Notes under the pieces: model-generated
What the model was told of the DNA's origin: nothing
Databases searched by the model: none
The model's input: the letters and a program-made list of their open reading frames with translations, nothing else
Part shown: one piece after another, positions 1-16,857 of the stretch
Layout of the letters: every line of letters begins with the position of its first letter
How positions within the stretch are numbered: the first letter of the stretch is position 1
Assembly: GCF_042477335.2 (NCBI RefSeq)
Contig: NC_091255.1
Location: forward strand, 43,316,501-43,380,500
From: Ovis canadensis
Taxonomy: Eukaryota > Chordata > Mammalia > Artiodactyla > Bovidae
Length of the DNA: 64,000 nucleotides
Direction of reading: 5' to 3'
Position numbers and translations under genes: made by a program

Positions 1-5452
<5,452 letters not shown>

Positions 5453-5689
5453 AGCCGACACCCATCCTGAGTTAGAGAAGCCATCGCCCATCCCTGTGGC
5501 CGGACAGGTGTCGGGAGGCGGCTAGAGGATCAGGCCCATCTCACCTGGACGTAGAGACAGTGCGTTTTGTTTTGATGTCTTCAGTCATGTGCTTTCAGTA
5601 AACCATTCTCTCTGTGAAGAAAGGAAAACATTTTCAAACTTTAAAGCCTGTTGTGGGTTTATTTATCCTCAGATTAATGTTATTGTTGC

Positions 5690-5695
5690 ATTAAA
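5690..5695 (+). terminator. COPS3: Candidate COPS3 poly(A) signal ATTAAA
   Basis: ATTAAA 238 nt after the stop codon, followed by T-rich sequence. It is the first plausible hexamer downstream. The true cleavage site cannot be fixed by eye. Confidence 0.4.
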
Positions 5696-6555
5696 TCTGC
5701 CTTTTTGTTTTAAATTATTTGAACATTGATTCATCTTCTGTATTACCTTTTCCCTCTGAAAAGCTTTTATAGAACATATTCATTCTGAACAGATGTAGAT
5801 TTTAGGAGTTGTTGGAACATTTGAATCTAAAGTTGGTATCAGTTGCCTTAAAAAAAAGATGAGAAAAAACATCTGGGAGAATCTCTCAGGCAGAATCCAA
5901 TGTTTCAGAATTAAATTACCATGCATGTGAGCCATAGGATGCATTCTGAATTAAAGAGATACCCTTTTAGTCTTGGGAACCTTCGTGTGTGTGGCGCTCT
6001 TCTGTCTGTGAGATGAAGGGCAGACTTGCCCCATCTTTCTCTACAAGCATTTCCTGTCCACCCGCACAGCTGCGTTTGGATTCTGCTCAGGGTCCCCCCT
6101 CTTCAGGACTCTGGATGCATCTGACTTGGGTCCCCTGAGTTGGTCCCAGGATGGTGCGGAGACTGAAAAGTGCGGTCGGATACAGTGGAATTACGTCCCT
6201 AAAGAGCCATCTCCCTTGTGAGTAACATTCACTATAATGCGTCAAGTTGTGTGATCACTACATTTTCATTGTTTACAAAAGGAAACTGAAATACCATGCC
6301 AAAGGAACTCTTGAAATCTCATGCCTAAGGAGTCGCCCCAGTAGAAAGGCTTTGAGGCTGTGTGGTCCATCATGCCACCCACTGTTGTGCTGCAGGAAGG
6401 TGGCCACGGAGCATCTGATCCATAAGTGCATGGATGAGACTGGGTCCCAGTGACCCTGGGCTGGCTGTGACCTCCCCCCCTGCCCCCTGTCCAGGCTGCT
6501 CCCCAACTCAGGTGAGCTGCTTCGTTTCCATGCTATTTTACACAGGTTTGTACTT

Positions 6556-6836
6556 GCTGCTGCTGCTGCTAAGTCACTTCAGTCATGTCCGACTCTGTGT
6601 GACTGCATAGACGGCAGCCCACCAGGCTCCGCCATCCCTGGGATTCTCCAGACAAGAACACTGGAGTCGGTTGCCATTTCCTTCTCCAGTACATGAAAGT
6701 GAAAAGTGAAAGTGAAAGGGAAGTCGCTCAGTCGTGTCCGACTCTTTGCGACCCCATGGACTGCAGCCCACCAGGCTTCTTTGTCCATGGGATTTTCCAG
6801 GCATGAATACTGGAGTGGGGTGCCATCGCCTTCTCT
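6556..6836 (-). mobile_element. Bov-A2 dimeric SINE, antisense
   Basis: Two BovA monomers joined by the characteristic GAAAGTGAAAAGTGAAAGTG linker (6696-6720 area), read in antisense. The left monomer ends at CTG repeats. An 8-bp duplication TTGTACTT flanks it (6548-6555 and 6840-6847), which supports a discrete retroposition. Confidence 0.9.
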
Positions 6837-7449
6837 GGCTTGTACTTAGGAAATACTGACTGGAAATTTCCCTTCTATCAATGTGGTGAATTACACATAG
6901 TTTTGTTTTGTTAAAAACAACTGGACAACTTCTGATTTACCCAGATCTGAATTAAAATCACCTAAAACATGTTTGAGAATTCTAGTAGGTGGCAGTCATG
7001 GCTATTTAAGGCAAGGGTAACTCATGGGTTCTGATGTGGACACTTGATTTTCCCCCAAGATAGTGGTTCACTAAAATACCACATCAGTTTTGAAACTTTG
7101 ATCTCTAGAGGGGCCTGGTGTTTAGGGCCTGGTCCTGTGTTTGCAGGGGCCCCTGCTATCTGTCAGGGAAGAGGGGCTGGGTACTCTCAGCCCTCCGCAT
7201 TGCACCCGCCTCGTGTGTTCTCTGGCTTTGGGGAGGGAAGGCGCAGGCCCCCTACATTGGCTCTGGACCCTGGAAGGGTGTCCACCTCACTGCAGCACCC
7301 GTGCTCAGGCAATGATTCCAGCCCAGGAGGCAGGCCTCCCCTGCACACACATCCGGGACCCCAGTCCACTGGGGACCTCTTCAACCTCCTAAGCACTACA
7401 AATTTTGGTGAGACTTGTTTCCTTTTCTGACACCTGGTTAATGACTGTT

Positions 7450-7660
7450 GGGCTTCCCAGGTGGTGCTAGCGGTAAAAAAATACAAACCTGCCTGCCAGT
7501 GCAGGAGACCTAAGAAACGTGGGTTCGATTCCGGGGTCAGGAAGATCCTCTAGAAGAGGGCATAGCTATCCACTCCAGTATTCTTGACTGGAGAATCCTA
7601 TGGATAGAGGAGCCTGGAAGGCTACATAGTCCATGAGGTTACAAAGAACCTGACATACCT
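7450..7660 (+). mobile_element. Bov-tA SINE, sense, diverged
   Basis: Starts gggcttcccaggtggt, contains the tRNA B-box-like gggttcgattcc and the shared BovA core ccactccagtattcttg. It lies between COPS3 and FLCN. Confidence 0.88.
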
Positions 7661-7857
7661 CACATAGTGGACCTACTCATTTTTTTAGGACTTTTCAAGT
7701 GTGTCTTTGTGGCACTCTCCAATGTTAAGAAGTATTCTGAATTAGTAACTAATGGCCCTCAGAGTTCAGTGCTTGAATAATGTGTGTTTCTATTTGTACT
7801 GGTGCCCAGTGAGTGCCCACTCCCTTGCACCACCCCTCCCCCCACCGCCACATGCGC

Positions 7858-7899
7858 GCACGCGCGCACACACACACACACACACACTCACACTCACTT
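7858..7899. repeat. CA/CG microsatellite
   Basis: Alternating purine-pyrimidine tract: gcgcgcacgcgcgc running into (CA)10 and CTCACACTCAC. It has Z-DNA-prone composition and is likely polymorphic in length. Confidence 0.9.
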
Positions 7900-8584
7900 T
7901 GCCCAAGTGACAGTATTCAGCTTTTAGTCTAGACTTTCTTAGGTACTTATGCTTGGTCTGCAAGGCCTCCAGTTTGGGATGTATCAGTATAAAGTATTCT
8001 TTAAAGAAACTTATAGTTGCATGTATTTTAAATGGCAGAAGGTGTTTTCTGAGCCAAAGAATGGCACTAAATGGGCAAGCAATAAGGTTACAGAATTTTT
8101 CTGCCCTACATGGAAGTCACCTTCTTGACTGTTGAGTACACTGGAGTCCCAAACAAGGCTAACAGCACATTTCTGTGAACTAGCCTTAGTAACAGGATAG
8201 TGCCCGTAGAATCTTAACGAGTTGATGCAGTGATAAAGGTGTGATTTGATTGTATTTTGCAAGACATAAAACATTCAAAAATTAAGCCAATCTTTTGAGT
8301 TAGGAAGGTTTTTTGTTTTTTTTCTGCATTTAATGTATACTTTAAATAGACATTGCTCACAGCATGTTCCTCAACCTACTGGAGCCCTGAACTTTTGATA
8401 AAACAATTTTAGGAAAAAGGGCTGCTTAGACACACATTTTTGGTAAAGAGCTGGACAAAGTCTCTTAGATTTTTTTTAATCTCACATGTCCTGTGATATG
8501 CCAACATGAGCCACAAATACATAAGAAGGTGTTTCTTAAAGTTACTTCTAGATTAATTTGGTTAACTTGAGGTATAATTCAATA

Positions 8585-8722
8585 GGCTCAGTGGTAAAGA
8601 ATCTGCCTGATAAGCAGGAGACACAGAAGACGTGCCTGAAAAATTCCATGTACAGAGGAGTCTAGTGGGCTATAGTCCATGGGGTTGCAAAGAGTCAGAC
8701 ATGACTGAGCATGCACATGTGC
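8585..8722 (+). mobile_element. Bov-tA SINE, sense, with internal deletion
   Basis: Head ggctcagtggtaaagaatct and tail ggggttgcaaagagtcagac are present. The middle, with the ttcgatccctgggt and ccactccagtattc segments, is missing. Confidence 0.8.
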
Positions 8723-8769
8723 AATCTAACCAGGGACAAATGCTTTCACTTTTCCAGCATGTAATTTGT

Positions 8770-8987
8770 CATGCTCAGTTGCTCAGTCATGTCCTACTCT
8801 TGCGACCCCATGGATTGTAGCCCGCCAGGGTCCTCTGTGCATGGAATTCTCCAGGCAAGAATATTGGAGTGGGTTGCCATTTCCTTCTCCAGGGTATCTT
8901 CCCGACCCAGGAATCCAACCCATGTCTCCTGAGTCTCCTGCACTGGCAGGCAGATTCTTTACCATTGAGCCACCTGGGATTCCCCAT
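8770..8987 (-). mobile_element. Bov-tA SINE, antisense, near full length
   Basis: Reads from tgctcagttgctcagtcatg to ccattgagccacctgggatt, the complement of the full tRNA-headed Bov-tA unit. Confidence 0.9.
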
Positions 8988-9199
8988 GTAATTTGGTAGA
9001 GGGTCTCAAAAAGCTGTCAGCTTTTTAAGCGTGGTGCTCATAGGTGCTCTACCCTTGATCACATTCCCTTCTCTGGTCAGCTTATATTCTAGTTCTCTCC
9101 TATTACTTGCTTTTCAAAGATGCAGTTTTTGATTTGTAAATTCTAAGTTTCTGGGTTTCAACTTAAAACACTAGCCAACTGTTAGAAGAAAACTTGAAG

Positions 9200-9395
9200 A
9201 GTTAGTTGCTCAGTAACGTCTGACTCTTTGAGATCCCGTGGGCTATAGCCTACCAGGCTTCTCTGTCCATGGGGTTTTCTAGGCAAGAATACTAGAGTGG
9301 GTACCCATTCCCTTCTCCAGGGGATCTTCCTGACCCAGGGATTGAACCCAGGTCTCCTGCATTGCAGGCAGATTCTTTATGGTCTGAGCCACTTC
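9200..9395 (-). mobile_element. Bov-tA SINE, antisense
   Basis: Contains antisense BovA core (aagaatactagagtgggtac) and tRNA-derived head (ccagggattgaacccaggtc). It ends directly at the 3' end of the BovB copy starting near 9397. Confidence 0.88.
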
Positions 9396-9396
9396 A

Positions 9397-12215
9397 GTCT
9401 CAGTTTAGTTGCACATTCGTGTCTGACTCTTTGTGACCCCATGGACTGTGGCACACTAGGCTTTCCTATCCTTCACCAACTCTCAGAGCTTGCTCAGACT
9501 CATGTCCATCAAGTCAGTGATACCATCCAACCATCTCGTCCTCTGTTGTCCACTTCTCTTCCTGCTTTCAATCTTTCCCAGCATCAGGGGCTTTTCCAAT
9601 AAGTCAGCTCTTCGCATCAGGTGGCCAAAGTATTGGAGCTTCAACTTCAGCATCAGTCCTTCCAATGAATATTCAGGACAGATTTCCTTTAGGATTGACT
9701 GGTTTGATGTCTGTGCAGTCCAAGTGACTCTCAAGAGTCTTCTCCAATGCCACAGTTCAAAAGCATGAATTCTTCAGTGCTCAGCTTTCCTTATGGTCAA
9801 ACTCCATACATGACTACTGGGAAAACTATAGCTTTGACTAGACAGACCTTTGTTGGTAAGGTAATGTCTTTGCTTTTTAATATGCTATCTAGGTTTGTCA
9901 TAGCTTTTCTTTCAAGGAGCAAGCATCTTTTTTTTCCCCTCTTTTTTTTTCTTGGTTTATTTTAATTGGAGGCTAATTACAATATTGTGGTGGTTTTTGC
10001 CCTATATTCACACGAATCAGCCATGGGTATACATGTGTGCCCCATCCTGACCCTCCCCATCCCATCCCTCGGTCATTCCAGTGCAGCAGCCCTGAGCACC
10101 CTGTCTCATGCACCAAAGCTGTACTGGCGATCTATTTCACATATGATAATACACGTTTCAATGCTATTCTCTCAAATCATCCCACCCTCGCCTTCTCCCA
10201 CAGAGTCCAAAAGTCTGTTCTTTACATCTGTGTCTCTTTTGCTGTCTCACATATAGGGTCATCCTTACCATCTTTCTAAATTCCATATATATGTGTTAAT
10301 ATACTATATTAGTGTTTTTCTTTCTGACTTACTTCGCTCTGTTTAATAGGCTCCAGTTTCATCCACTTCATTAGAACCAATTCAGATGCATTCTTTTTAA
10401 TAGCTGAGTAATACTCCATGTGTATATGTACCACAGCTTTCTTATCCATTCGTCTGCCAGTGGACTTCTAGGTTGCTTCCATGTCCTGGCTATTGTAAAC
10501 AGTACTGCAATGAACATTGGGGTACACGTGTCTCTTTCAATTCTGGTTTCCTGGGTGGGTATGCCCAGCAGTGGGATTGCTGGGTCCTATGGCAGTTCTA
10601 TTTCCAGTTTTTTAAGGAATCTCCACGTTGTTCTCCATAGTGGCTGTACTAGTTTGCATTCCCACCAACATTGTAAGAGGGTTCCTTTTTATCCGCACCC
10701 TCTCCAGCATTTATTGTTTGTAGACTTTTTGAGAACAGCCATTCTGTCATGAGATGATACCTCATTGTGGTTTTGATTTGCATTTCTCTGATACTGAGTG
10801 ATGTTGAGCATCTTTTCATGTGTTTGTTAGCCATCTGTATGTCATCTTTGGAGAAATGTCTGTTTAGTTCTTTGGCCCATTTTTTGATTGGGTCGCTTAT
10901 TTTTCTGGAATTGAGCTGTAGGAATTGCTTGTATATTTTTGAGATTAATTCTTTGTCAGTTGCTTCATTTGCTATTATTTTCTCTGATTCTGAAGGCTGT
11001 CTTTTCACCTTGCTTATAGTTTCCTTCATTGTGCAAAAGCTTTTAAGTTTAATTAGGTCCCATTTGTTTATTTTTGCTTTTATTTCCCTTACTCTGGGAG
11101 GTGAGTCATAGAGGATCCTGCTATGATTTACATCAGAGAGCAAGCATCTTTTAATTTCATGGCTGCAGCCACCATCTGTAGTGATTTTGAAGCCCAAGAA
11201 AATAAAGTCTCTCACTGTTTCTATTGTTTCTGCATTTATTTGCCAAGAAGAGATGGTACTGGATGCCATGATCTTCGTTTTTTGAATGTTGAGTTTTAAA
11301 CCAGCTTTTTCACCCTCCCCTTTCACTTTCATCAAGAGGCTCTTAGTTCTTCACTTTCTGCCATAAGGGTGGTATCATCTGGGTATCTGAGGTTATTGAT
11401 ATTTCTCCCAGCAGTCTTCATCGCAGCTTGTGCTTCATCCAGCTTGGCATTTCACCATGGTGTACTCTGCCTATAAGTTAAATAAGCAGGTTGACAATAT
11501 ACAGCCTTGACGTACTCCTTTCCCAATTTGGAACCATTCTGTTATTCCATGTCTGATTCTAACTGCTATTTCTTGACCTGCATACAGATTTCTCAGGAAA
11601 CAGGTAAGGTGGTCTGGTATTCCCATCTCTTTAAGAATTTTCCAGTTTTTTGTGATCCACACAGTCAAAGGCTTTGGCATAGGCAATAAAATAGAAGTAG
11701 ATGTTTTTCTGAAACTCTCTTGCTTATTCCATGATCCAACAGATGCTGGCAATTTGATCTCTGTTTCCTTGCCTTTTCTAAATCCAGCCTGAACATCTCG
11801 AAGTTCTCAGTTCACGTGTTGAAACCTCGCTGGGAGAATTTTGAGCATTACTTTGCTAGCATATGAAATGAGTGCAATTGTACAGTAGTTTGAACATTCT
11901 TTGGCATTGTCTTTCTTTGGGATTGGAATGAAAACTGACTTTTTCCAATCCAATGGCCATTGCTGAGTTTTCCAAATTTGCTGGCATATTGAGTGAAGCA
12001 CTTTCACAGCATCATCTTTTAGGACTTGAAATGGCTCAGCTGGAATTCCATCACCTCCACTAGCTTTGTTCATAGTAATGCTTCCTAAAGCCCACTTCAT
12101 TTTTGGATTCCAGGATGTCTGGCTCTAGGTGAGTGATCACACCATTTTGGTTATCTGTGTCATTAAGATCTTTTTTGTATAGTTCTTCTATGTATTCTTG
12201 CCACCTTTTCTGAGC
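9397..12215 (-). mobile_element. BovB (RTE) LINE, antisense, interrupted by a young L1
   Basis: BovB is a non-LTR retrotransposon with one reverse-transcriptase protein. Fragments of that protein are readable on the minus strand on both sides of the L1: FGHLMRRADLLEKPLMLGKI near 9600, [15 protein letters not shown] near 11290, and LRNLYAGQEIAVR with GVRQGCILS near 11480-11650. Frames are broken in several places, so the copy is dead. It extends to 'tacatagaag...' antisense sequence near 12.2 kb; the 5' limit is approximate. The insertion at 9932-11137 splits it. Confidence 0.92.
9932..11137 (-). mobile_element. Bovine-type L1 3' end, antisense, nested in BovB
   Basis: About 1.2 kb of little-diverged L1 in antisense: a T-rich (poly-A complement) start, then 3' UTR and the end of ORF2, reaching 'ctatgatttacatcagag'. 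It is 5'-truncated, as usual for L1. A perfect 15-bp target-site duplication GAGCAAGCATCTTTT flanks it (9917-9931 and 11138-11152). Removing the insert restores continuous BovB sequence, as in the copy at 17.4 kb. Confidence 0.93.
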
Positions 12216-12219
12216 CACT

Positions 12220-14245
12220 TGATTGCATGTAAATCTGAGCAGTTGCAAAGGGCCCAGAGAAACTGAATGACTGGGTAAATCAGACACATGTGAAAAGGGA
12301 AATATGATGACTCCTCTTCTTAAGCAGTTAAACAACTTGATGGTGGTACACAAAGACAAAATTCCTTATCCTTTCCTAAAATCAAAAGCTGAAACCAGAG
12401 AACTTTTGCTAGTCAAAGGCATTTAATGAGCCTGGATCCATAATGGACTGTTAAATTTATCATTAGACTAAAAAGTTAAGGGTTTAGCAAGCAGCTAGTG
12501 TTAGATTAATATATGAATGAGCTATCAGTTGAATTCTAATTGGGGAGGAGAGTTAATTAATTCCTTGAAAGTGCTGTGATAAAAATGCAAAAATAAACAC
12601 TAGGGGGTTTTTTTAGGAGATAATATTTGACAACTAATAGTTTTCTTGCTTTGCAACTAGCCAGACACCTTATATGCAGAGTTGATTGTCTAATAACTCC
12701 AACGTGCCTAATAACTCCTCAACGTGATATACAAGCCATGCTTGAGTCCCCCTTCTAAAATATTACCCATCACTTGCTTTGCTGCCTCTCAGTGGCTGGT
12801 CAGACTCCCAAACTGTTACACATATATGAAAACCTTCATTTTACTGCAAGAAACAAAAGCTTGCATTATTAATTTTTATAACAGGGAAACTGTTTTAGTA
12901 TCCTTGAAATAATGATGTGATTAGCAATGTTACGTCCAGTTTGCTTACAAATGAAACATACCTCTTTTTTCTGAAACTGAAAACTAATTCAGGGAGGGAC
13001 ATGGTGATTCTGATTCAAAGCTCAGCTGTATTCTATAGCTACACGTGGGCCTACGTGAGGGAGAGTGCACTCGGAAACATCGAAGGACATCTCAGTGAGA
13101 TGTTTACTTTTCCCTTGGCTCTGTGGTCGTGGCAGCTGGCATCGGTGAGACACCCCTCAGTCCAATGCTCAGCTGTCAGTACTCCCAAGAAAATCCTCGT
13201 GATTAGGAGTAGGAAGGCAGAGAAGCAGCAAGCAATCTTTAATTCTGATTAAGCCCATTTCAGTGGTGGAATAACATGTTCTGGGTGGTGAATGCTGGGC
13301 AACAGTACACCCAGTACTTCTGGTAACATTTCTTGAGACTCCTACGATGAAGCTCTGAGGTTTAGCATGGTATTTCGTTTGGTTGAACAAAATTGGGCAT
13401 TGTTGCCAGCTATGCTTTCTGAACGTTGCTGCTGGGTTTTGATGGCCTTTCCCACTGATAATACAGGTTACATTTTCTGACTTCTAAGATGTCTTTTGTT
13501 GAATGTCCTTAGAAGTTTATCCTGAGAGTCCAGTTTAATTAAACCTTTGTATAATTCACTAATTCAAGGAATTGACATGTAGTTAAACAGATTTATATAT
13601 TTGAGAAAGCACCTCCAAAAGCAATGCTGGGAAAGATATTAATGGCATAAATGGAATCCATCTGTAGTTGAATGCACATTTTTATTGACAATGACAGTGG
13701 TTGAATAAACCTTCCTTCACTTGGGACCTTTCCTAGCCTATCACCATGGAAATAAAGATAATCTGAGCAAGGTGGTGTCCTCCACACAAAATGAGGAATT
13801 CCTGGGATTAGTTACAAGATGAGAAAGCAGTTTTTTTTTTCTTGGTTTAAAACCTGACTGACCAATGTTAGTTTCAAGAACACCTACAGTTGAGGTCCTT
13901 TAATGGACCAGAATCTGGTGGTCCAGAGTAGACGATAAGAAGTTAAAGGAGAGAGAAAGAGGGAGATATTCCTTGGTTTACACAGAAAACCAATAAAGTC
14001 CCTGACACGGGGCTTGCTCTGTTCACGAAGGCCTCAGGTGCCCTCTCAATGGGGTGAAGGCACAGAGTGCCTTCTCGAGAGGGTCTTAGAAGCCCAGGCA
14101 GGAAAGTGAACCCAGAGGGCCTCTGCGCTCCAGAGAATTAGCCTGAAAAAGAGAGGGGCGGGGAAGAGAGAGAAGACACAGGGACCAAATCTCTGATGGA
14201 GCAAAGGTGTTTTAATCAACATGGTGTGGGCATATATACTGTCTT
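12220..14245. other. Intergenic DNA without recognised gene
   Basis: AT-rich unique-looking sequence between BovB and a BovA monomer. Only short chance reading frames occur (111 aa or less), with no family resemblance. I see no CpG island, tRNA or other RNA gene. Confidence 0.5.
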
Positions 14246-14246
14246 G

Positions 14247-14368
14247 CTGCTGTTGCTGCTAAGTTGCTTCAGTTGTGTCTGACTCTGTGCGACCCCTTAG
14301 ACGGCAGCCCACCAGGCTCCCCCGTCCCTGGGATTCTCCAGGCAGGAACACTGGATTGGGTTGCCTTA
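14247..14368 (-). mobile_element. BovA monomer SINE, antisense
   Basis: Contains gctgctaagttgcttcagtt, cgaccccttagacggcagcc and ttctccaggcaggaacactg, one BovA unit in antisense. Confidence 0.85.
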
Positions 14369-14545
14369 CAAGTTAGTTATTCTCAGCAAAGATAAAGATT
14401 AAAATTCCAGACTTAACAAAACGTAGGTGATCCATATTAGAGAGAGAGTTGTAAACAATCCCTTTTACCGTATGGTACAGAAGGAAGAGGGTACTTATCA
14501 CCGTATTGAAAACTAATGAAGGAAATGCCTGGATTCCTCAGCCCC

Positions 14546-14592
14546 AGGAGAGGCTTGCCTCTCCTCTTAATTCCTGAATATTCAGGAATTAA
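14546..14592. repeat. Two back-to-back perfect inverted repeats
   Basis: Arm AGGAGAGGC at 14546-14554, two-base spacer, complement GCCTCTCCT at 14557-14565. One base later comes a 26-bp perfect palindrome (14567-14592) with half-arm TTAATTCCTGAAT and no spacer. Both could extrude as hairpins or a cruciform. No element family recognised. Confidence 0.9.
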
Positions 14593-14774
14593 TAAGGAAC
14601 AGAGGATTCCTGACAGATCCAAAACAGCACACAGGAAGCCTCCTGTTAAATGCTTCCTGACAACCTACCACTAAGAGAAAATGGGAAAAAGGATTACTAA
14701 AAAAATTTTAAATTTTTTAAAAAATCTGTCCTCCTGATTAAAGCAACAGAATATGCAATAGGATTTAAATTTTT

Positions 14775-15010
14775 TATTTATTTTTGGCTGTGCTGGGTCT
14801 TCATTGCTTTTCCCTAGTTGCAGCGAGTCAGAGCTGCTCTCTAGTTGTGGTACACAACCTTCTCATTGTGGTGGCTTCTCTTGTTTTGGGGCACAGTCTC
14901 TAGGTATGCACGCTTTAGTAGTTGTGGCTAGTGGGCTCTTGTTGCTCTCGGGCATGTGGGATCTTCCTGGATCAGGTGAATTCTTTACCACTGAGCCACC
15001 AGGGAAGCCT
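14775..15010 (-). mobile_element. CHR-2-type SINE, antisense
   Basis: Reads tttttggctgtgctgggtct through tttaccactgagccaccagg and gaagcc, the complement of the cetartiodactyl CHR-2 SINE including its tRNA-derived head. Confidence 0.85.
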
Positions 15011-15224
15011 CATGGATTTTTTTAGTTATTAATCTCCTTGTTAAATAAAAACAGCCATGGCAACAAAGCTTTAGAAAGTTTTGTTCTTTATTAGCATGGA
15101 AGTCAGTTGATCAGCTTTGTATTCAGAATTGCTGCTGTAGCCCTTTTCTAGGGTGAATGCTGTTCACCTTGACAGATATTGGAAATGTTTTCTTTTAGAA
15201 GCGGGAAAGGCACAGCTATACTTT

Positions 15225-16466
15225 GTTGTTCAGTAGCTAAGTTGTGTCTGAGTCTGTTTACCCTGCAGACTGCAGTATGCCAAGCTCCCTTGTCCTCCAC
15301 ATCTCCTGGAGTATGCTCAAATTCATGTCCATTGAGTCTGTGGTGCTATCTAACCATCTCATCCTTTGCCACCCCCTTCTCCTTTTGCCTTCAATCTCTC
15401 CCAGCATCAGGGTCTTTTCCAATGAGTTGACTCTTTGCATCAGGTGGCCAAAGTATTGGAGCTTCAGCATCAGCCCTTCCAATGAATATTCAGGGTTGAT
15501 TTCCTTTATGACTGCCTGGTTTGATCTCCTAGCTGTCCAAGGGATTCTCAAGAATCTTCTTTAGCACAATTCAGAAGCATCAGCTCTTTGGCGCTCAGCC
15601 TTCTTTATGGTCCAACTCTCACATCCATACATGATTACCGGAAAAAGTATAGCTTTGACTAGACGGACAAAGACTAGAGACTAGAGACAAAGTAATGTCT
15701 CTGCTTTTTAATACACTGTCCAGGTATGTCATAGCTTTCTTTCCAAGGAGCAAGCATCTTTTATTTTCATGGCTGCAGTCACTGTCCACAGTGGAGCCCA
15801 AGAAAATCTGTTACTGTTTTCACTTTTCCCCCTTCTATTTGCCATGAAATAATGGGACCAGATGCCATGATCTTAGTTTTTTGAACTTAGAGTTTTAAGC
15901 CAGCATTTTCACTTTCCTCTTTGACCCTCATCGAGAGACTCTCTAGTTCCTCTTCACTTCCTGCCATAAAGTGGTATCATCTGCTTGTCTGAGGTTGTTG
16001 ATATTTCTCCCAGCAATCATGATTCCAGCTTGTGATTCATCCAGTACGGCATTTTGCATGATGTACTTCGCATATAAGTTAAATAAGGAGGATGACAATA
16101 TACAGCCTTGTCACCCTTGGGAAATATACTCCTTTCCCAATTTTGAACCAGAGTACCATTTAATGTGGCTTAGAGGGTAAAAAATTCGCCTTCAATGCAT
16201 GAGATCTGGGTTCAATCCCTGGGTCGGTAAGATCCCCTGGAGAAGGGAACGCCTACCCACTCCAGTATTCTTGCCTGGAGAAATCTATGGACAGGGGAGT
16301 CTGGAGGGCTACAGGCCATGGGATCGCAAAGAGTCGGACAAGACTGGGCGACTAACACTTTTACTTTCTTTCAGCAGTGCCAAGTCCAGTTCTAATTGTT
16401 GCTTCCTGACTTGCAGACAGGTTCCTCAGGAGACATGTTAAGGTGGTCTGGTACTCCCATCTTACC
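15225..16466 (-). mobile_element. BovB LINE fragment, antisense, split by a Bov-tA SINE
   Basis: Minus-strand peptides such as KLQYFGHLMQRVNSLEKTLM (near 15440) identify BovB. The reverse-transcriptase frame is broken by several frameshifts and stops, more than in the copy at 16.9-17.9 kb. A sense Bov-tA (16155-16380) interrupts it, and BovB resumes at 'ccagttctaattgttgcttc'. Confidence 0.88.
16155..16380 (+). mobile_element. Bov-tA SINE, sense, nested in BovB
   Basis: Contains gggttcaatccctgggtcgg, ccactccagtattcttgcct and gagtcggacaagactgggcg, then a T-rich tail. A target-site duplication is only suggested (agtacca / agtgcca). Confidence 0.85.
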
Positions 16467-16649
16467 ACAAAGTAAAAGGAGACAGAAAACAATGCGTCCT
16501 CGCTCAGGACAGAAGCCAGAGAGGTGTGGCCCGCGAGTCAGTCACAGGCCCTCAGCTCCTGGCCACTGTGCGCCCACTCACCTTGGCCACACACATTATG
16601 AGCTGAAAACTTTTGGACCGATCTCTTAAGTACAGAGAAGATTGTTGAT

Positions 16650-16852
16650 CAGTCGCTGTCATGCCTGAATCTTTGCGGCACATGGACTCTATCTGATAGC
16701 CCATGAGGCTCCTCTCCATGGGATTCTTCAGGTTAGAATACTGGCGTGGGTAGCCATTTCCTCCTCCAGGGGATGTTTCCGACCCAGGGATCGAACCCGC
16801 GTCTCATGACACTGGCAGGCGAATCCTTTACCACTGAGCCACCAGGGATCAT
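16650..16852 (-). mobile_element. Bov-tA SINE, antisense
   Basis: Antisense SINE from gatcagtcgctgtcatgcct to ccactgagccaccagggatc, placed a few bases before the next BovB copy. Confidence 0.88.
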
Positions 16853-16857
16853 CACTC

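Noticed and set aside
10649-11335. 228-residue minus-strand frame that looks like one protein
   Set aside because: It is a chance fusion of BovB RT sequence with nested L1 ORF2 sequence across an insertion junction, not a gene.
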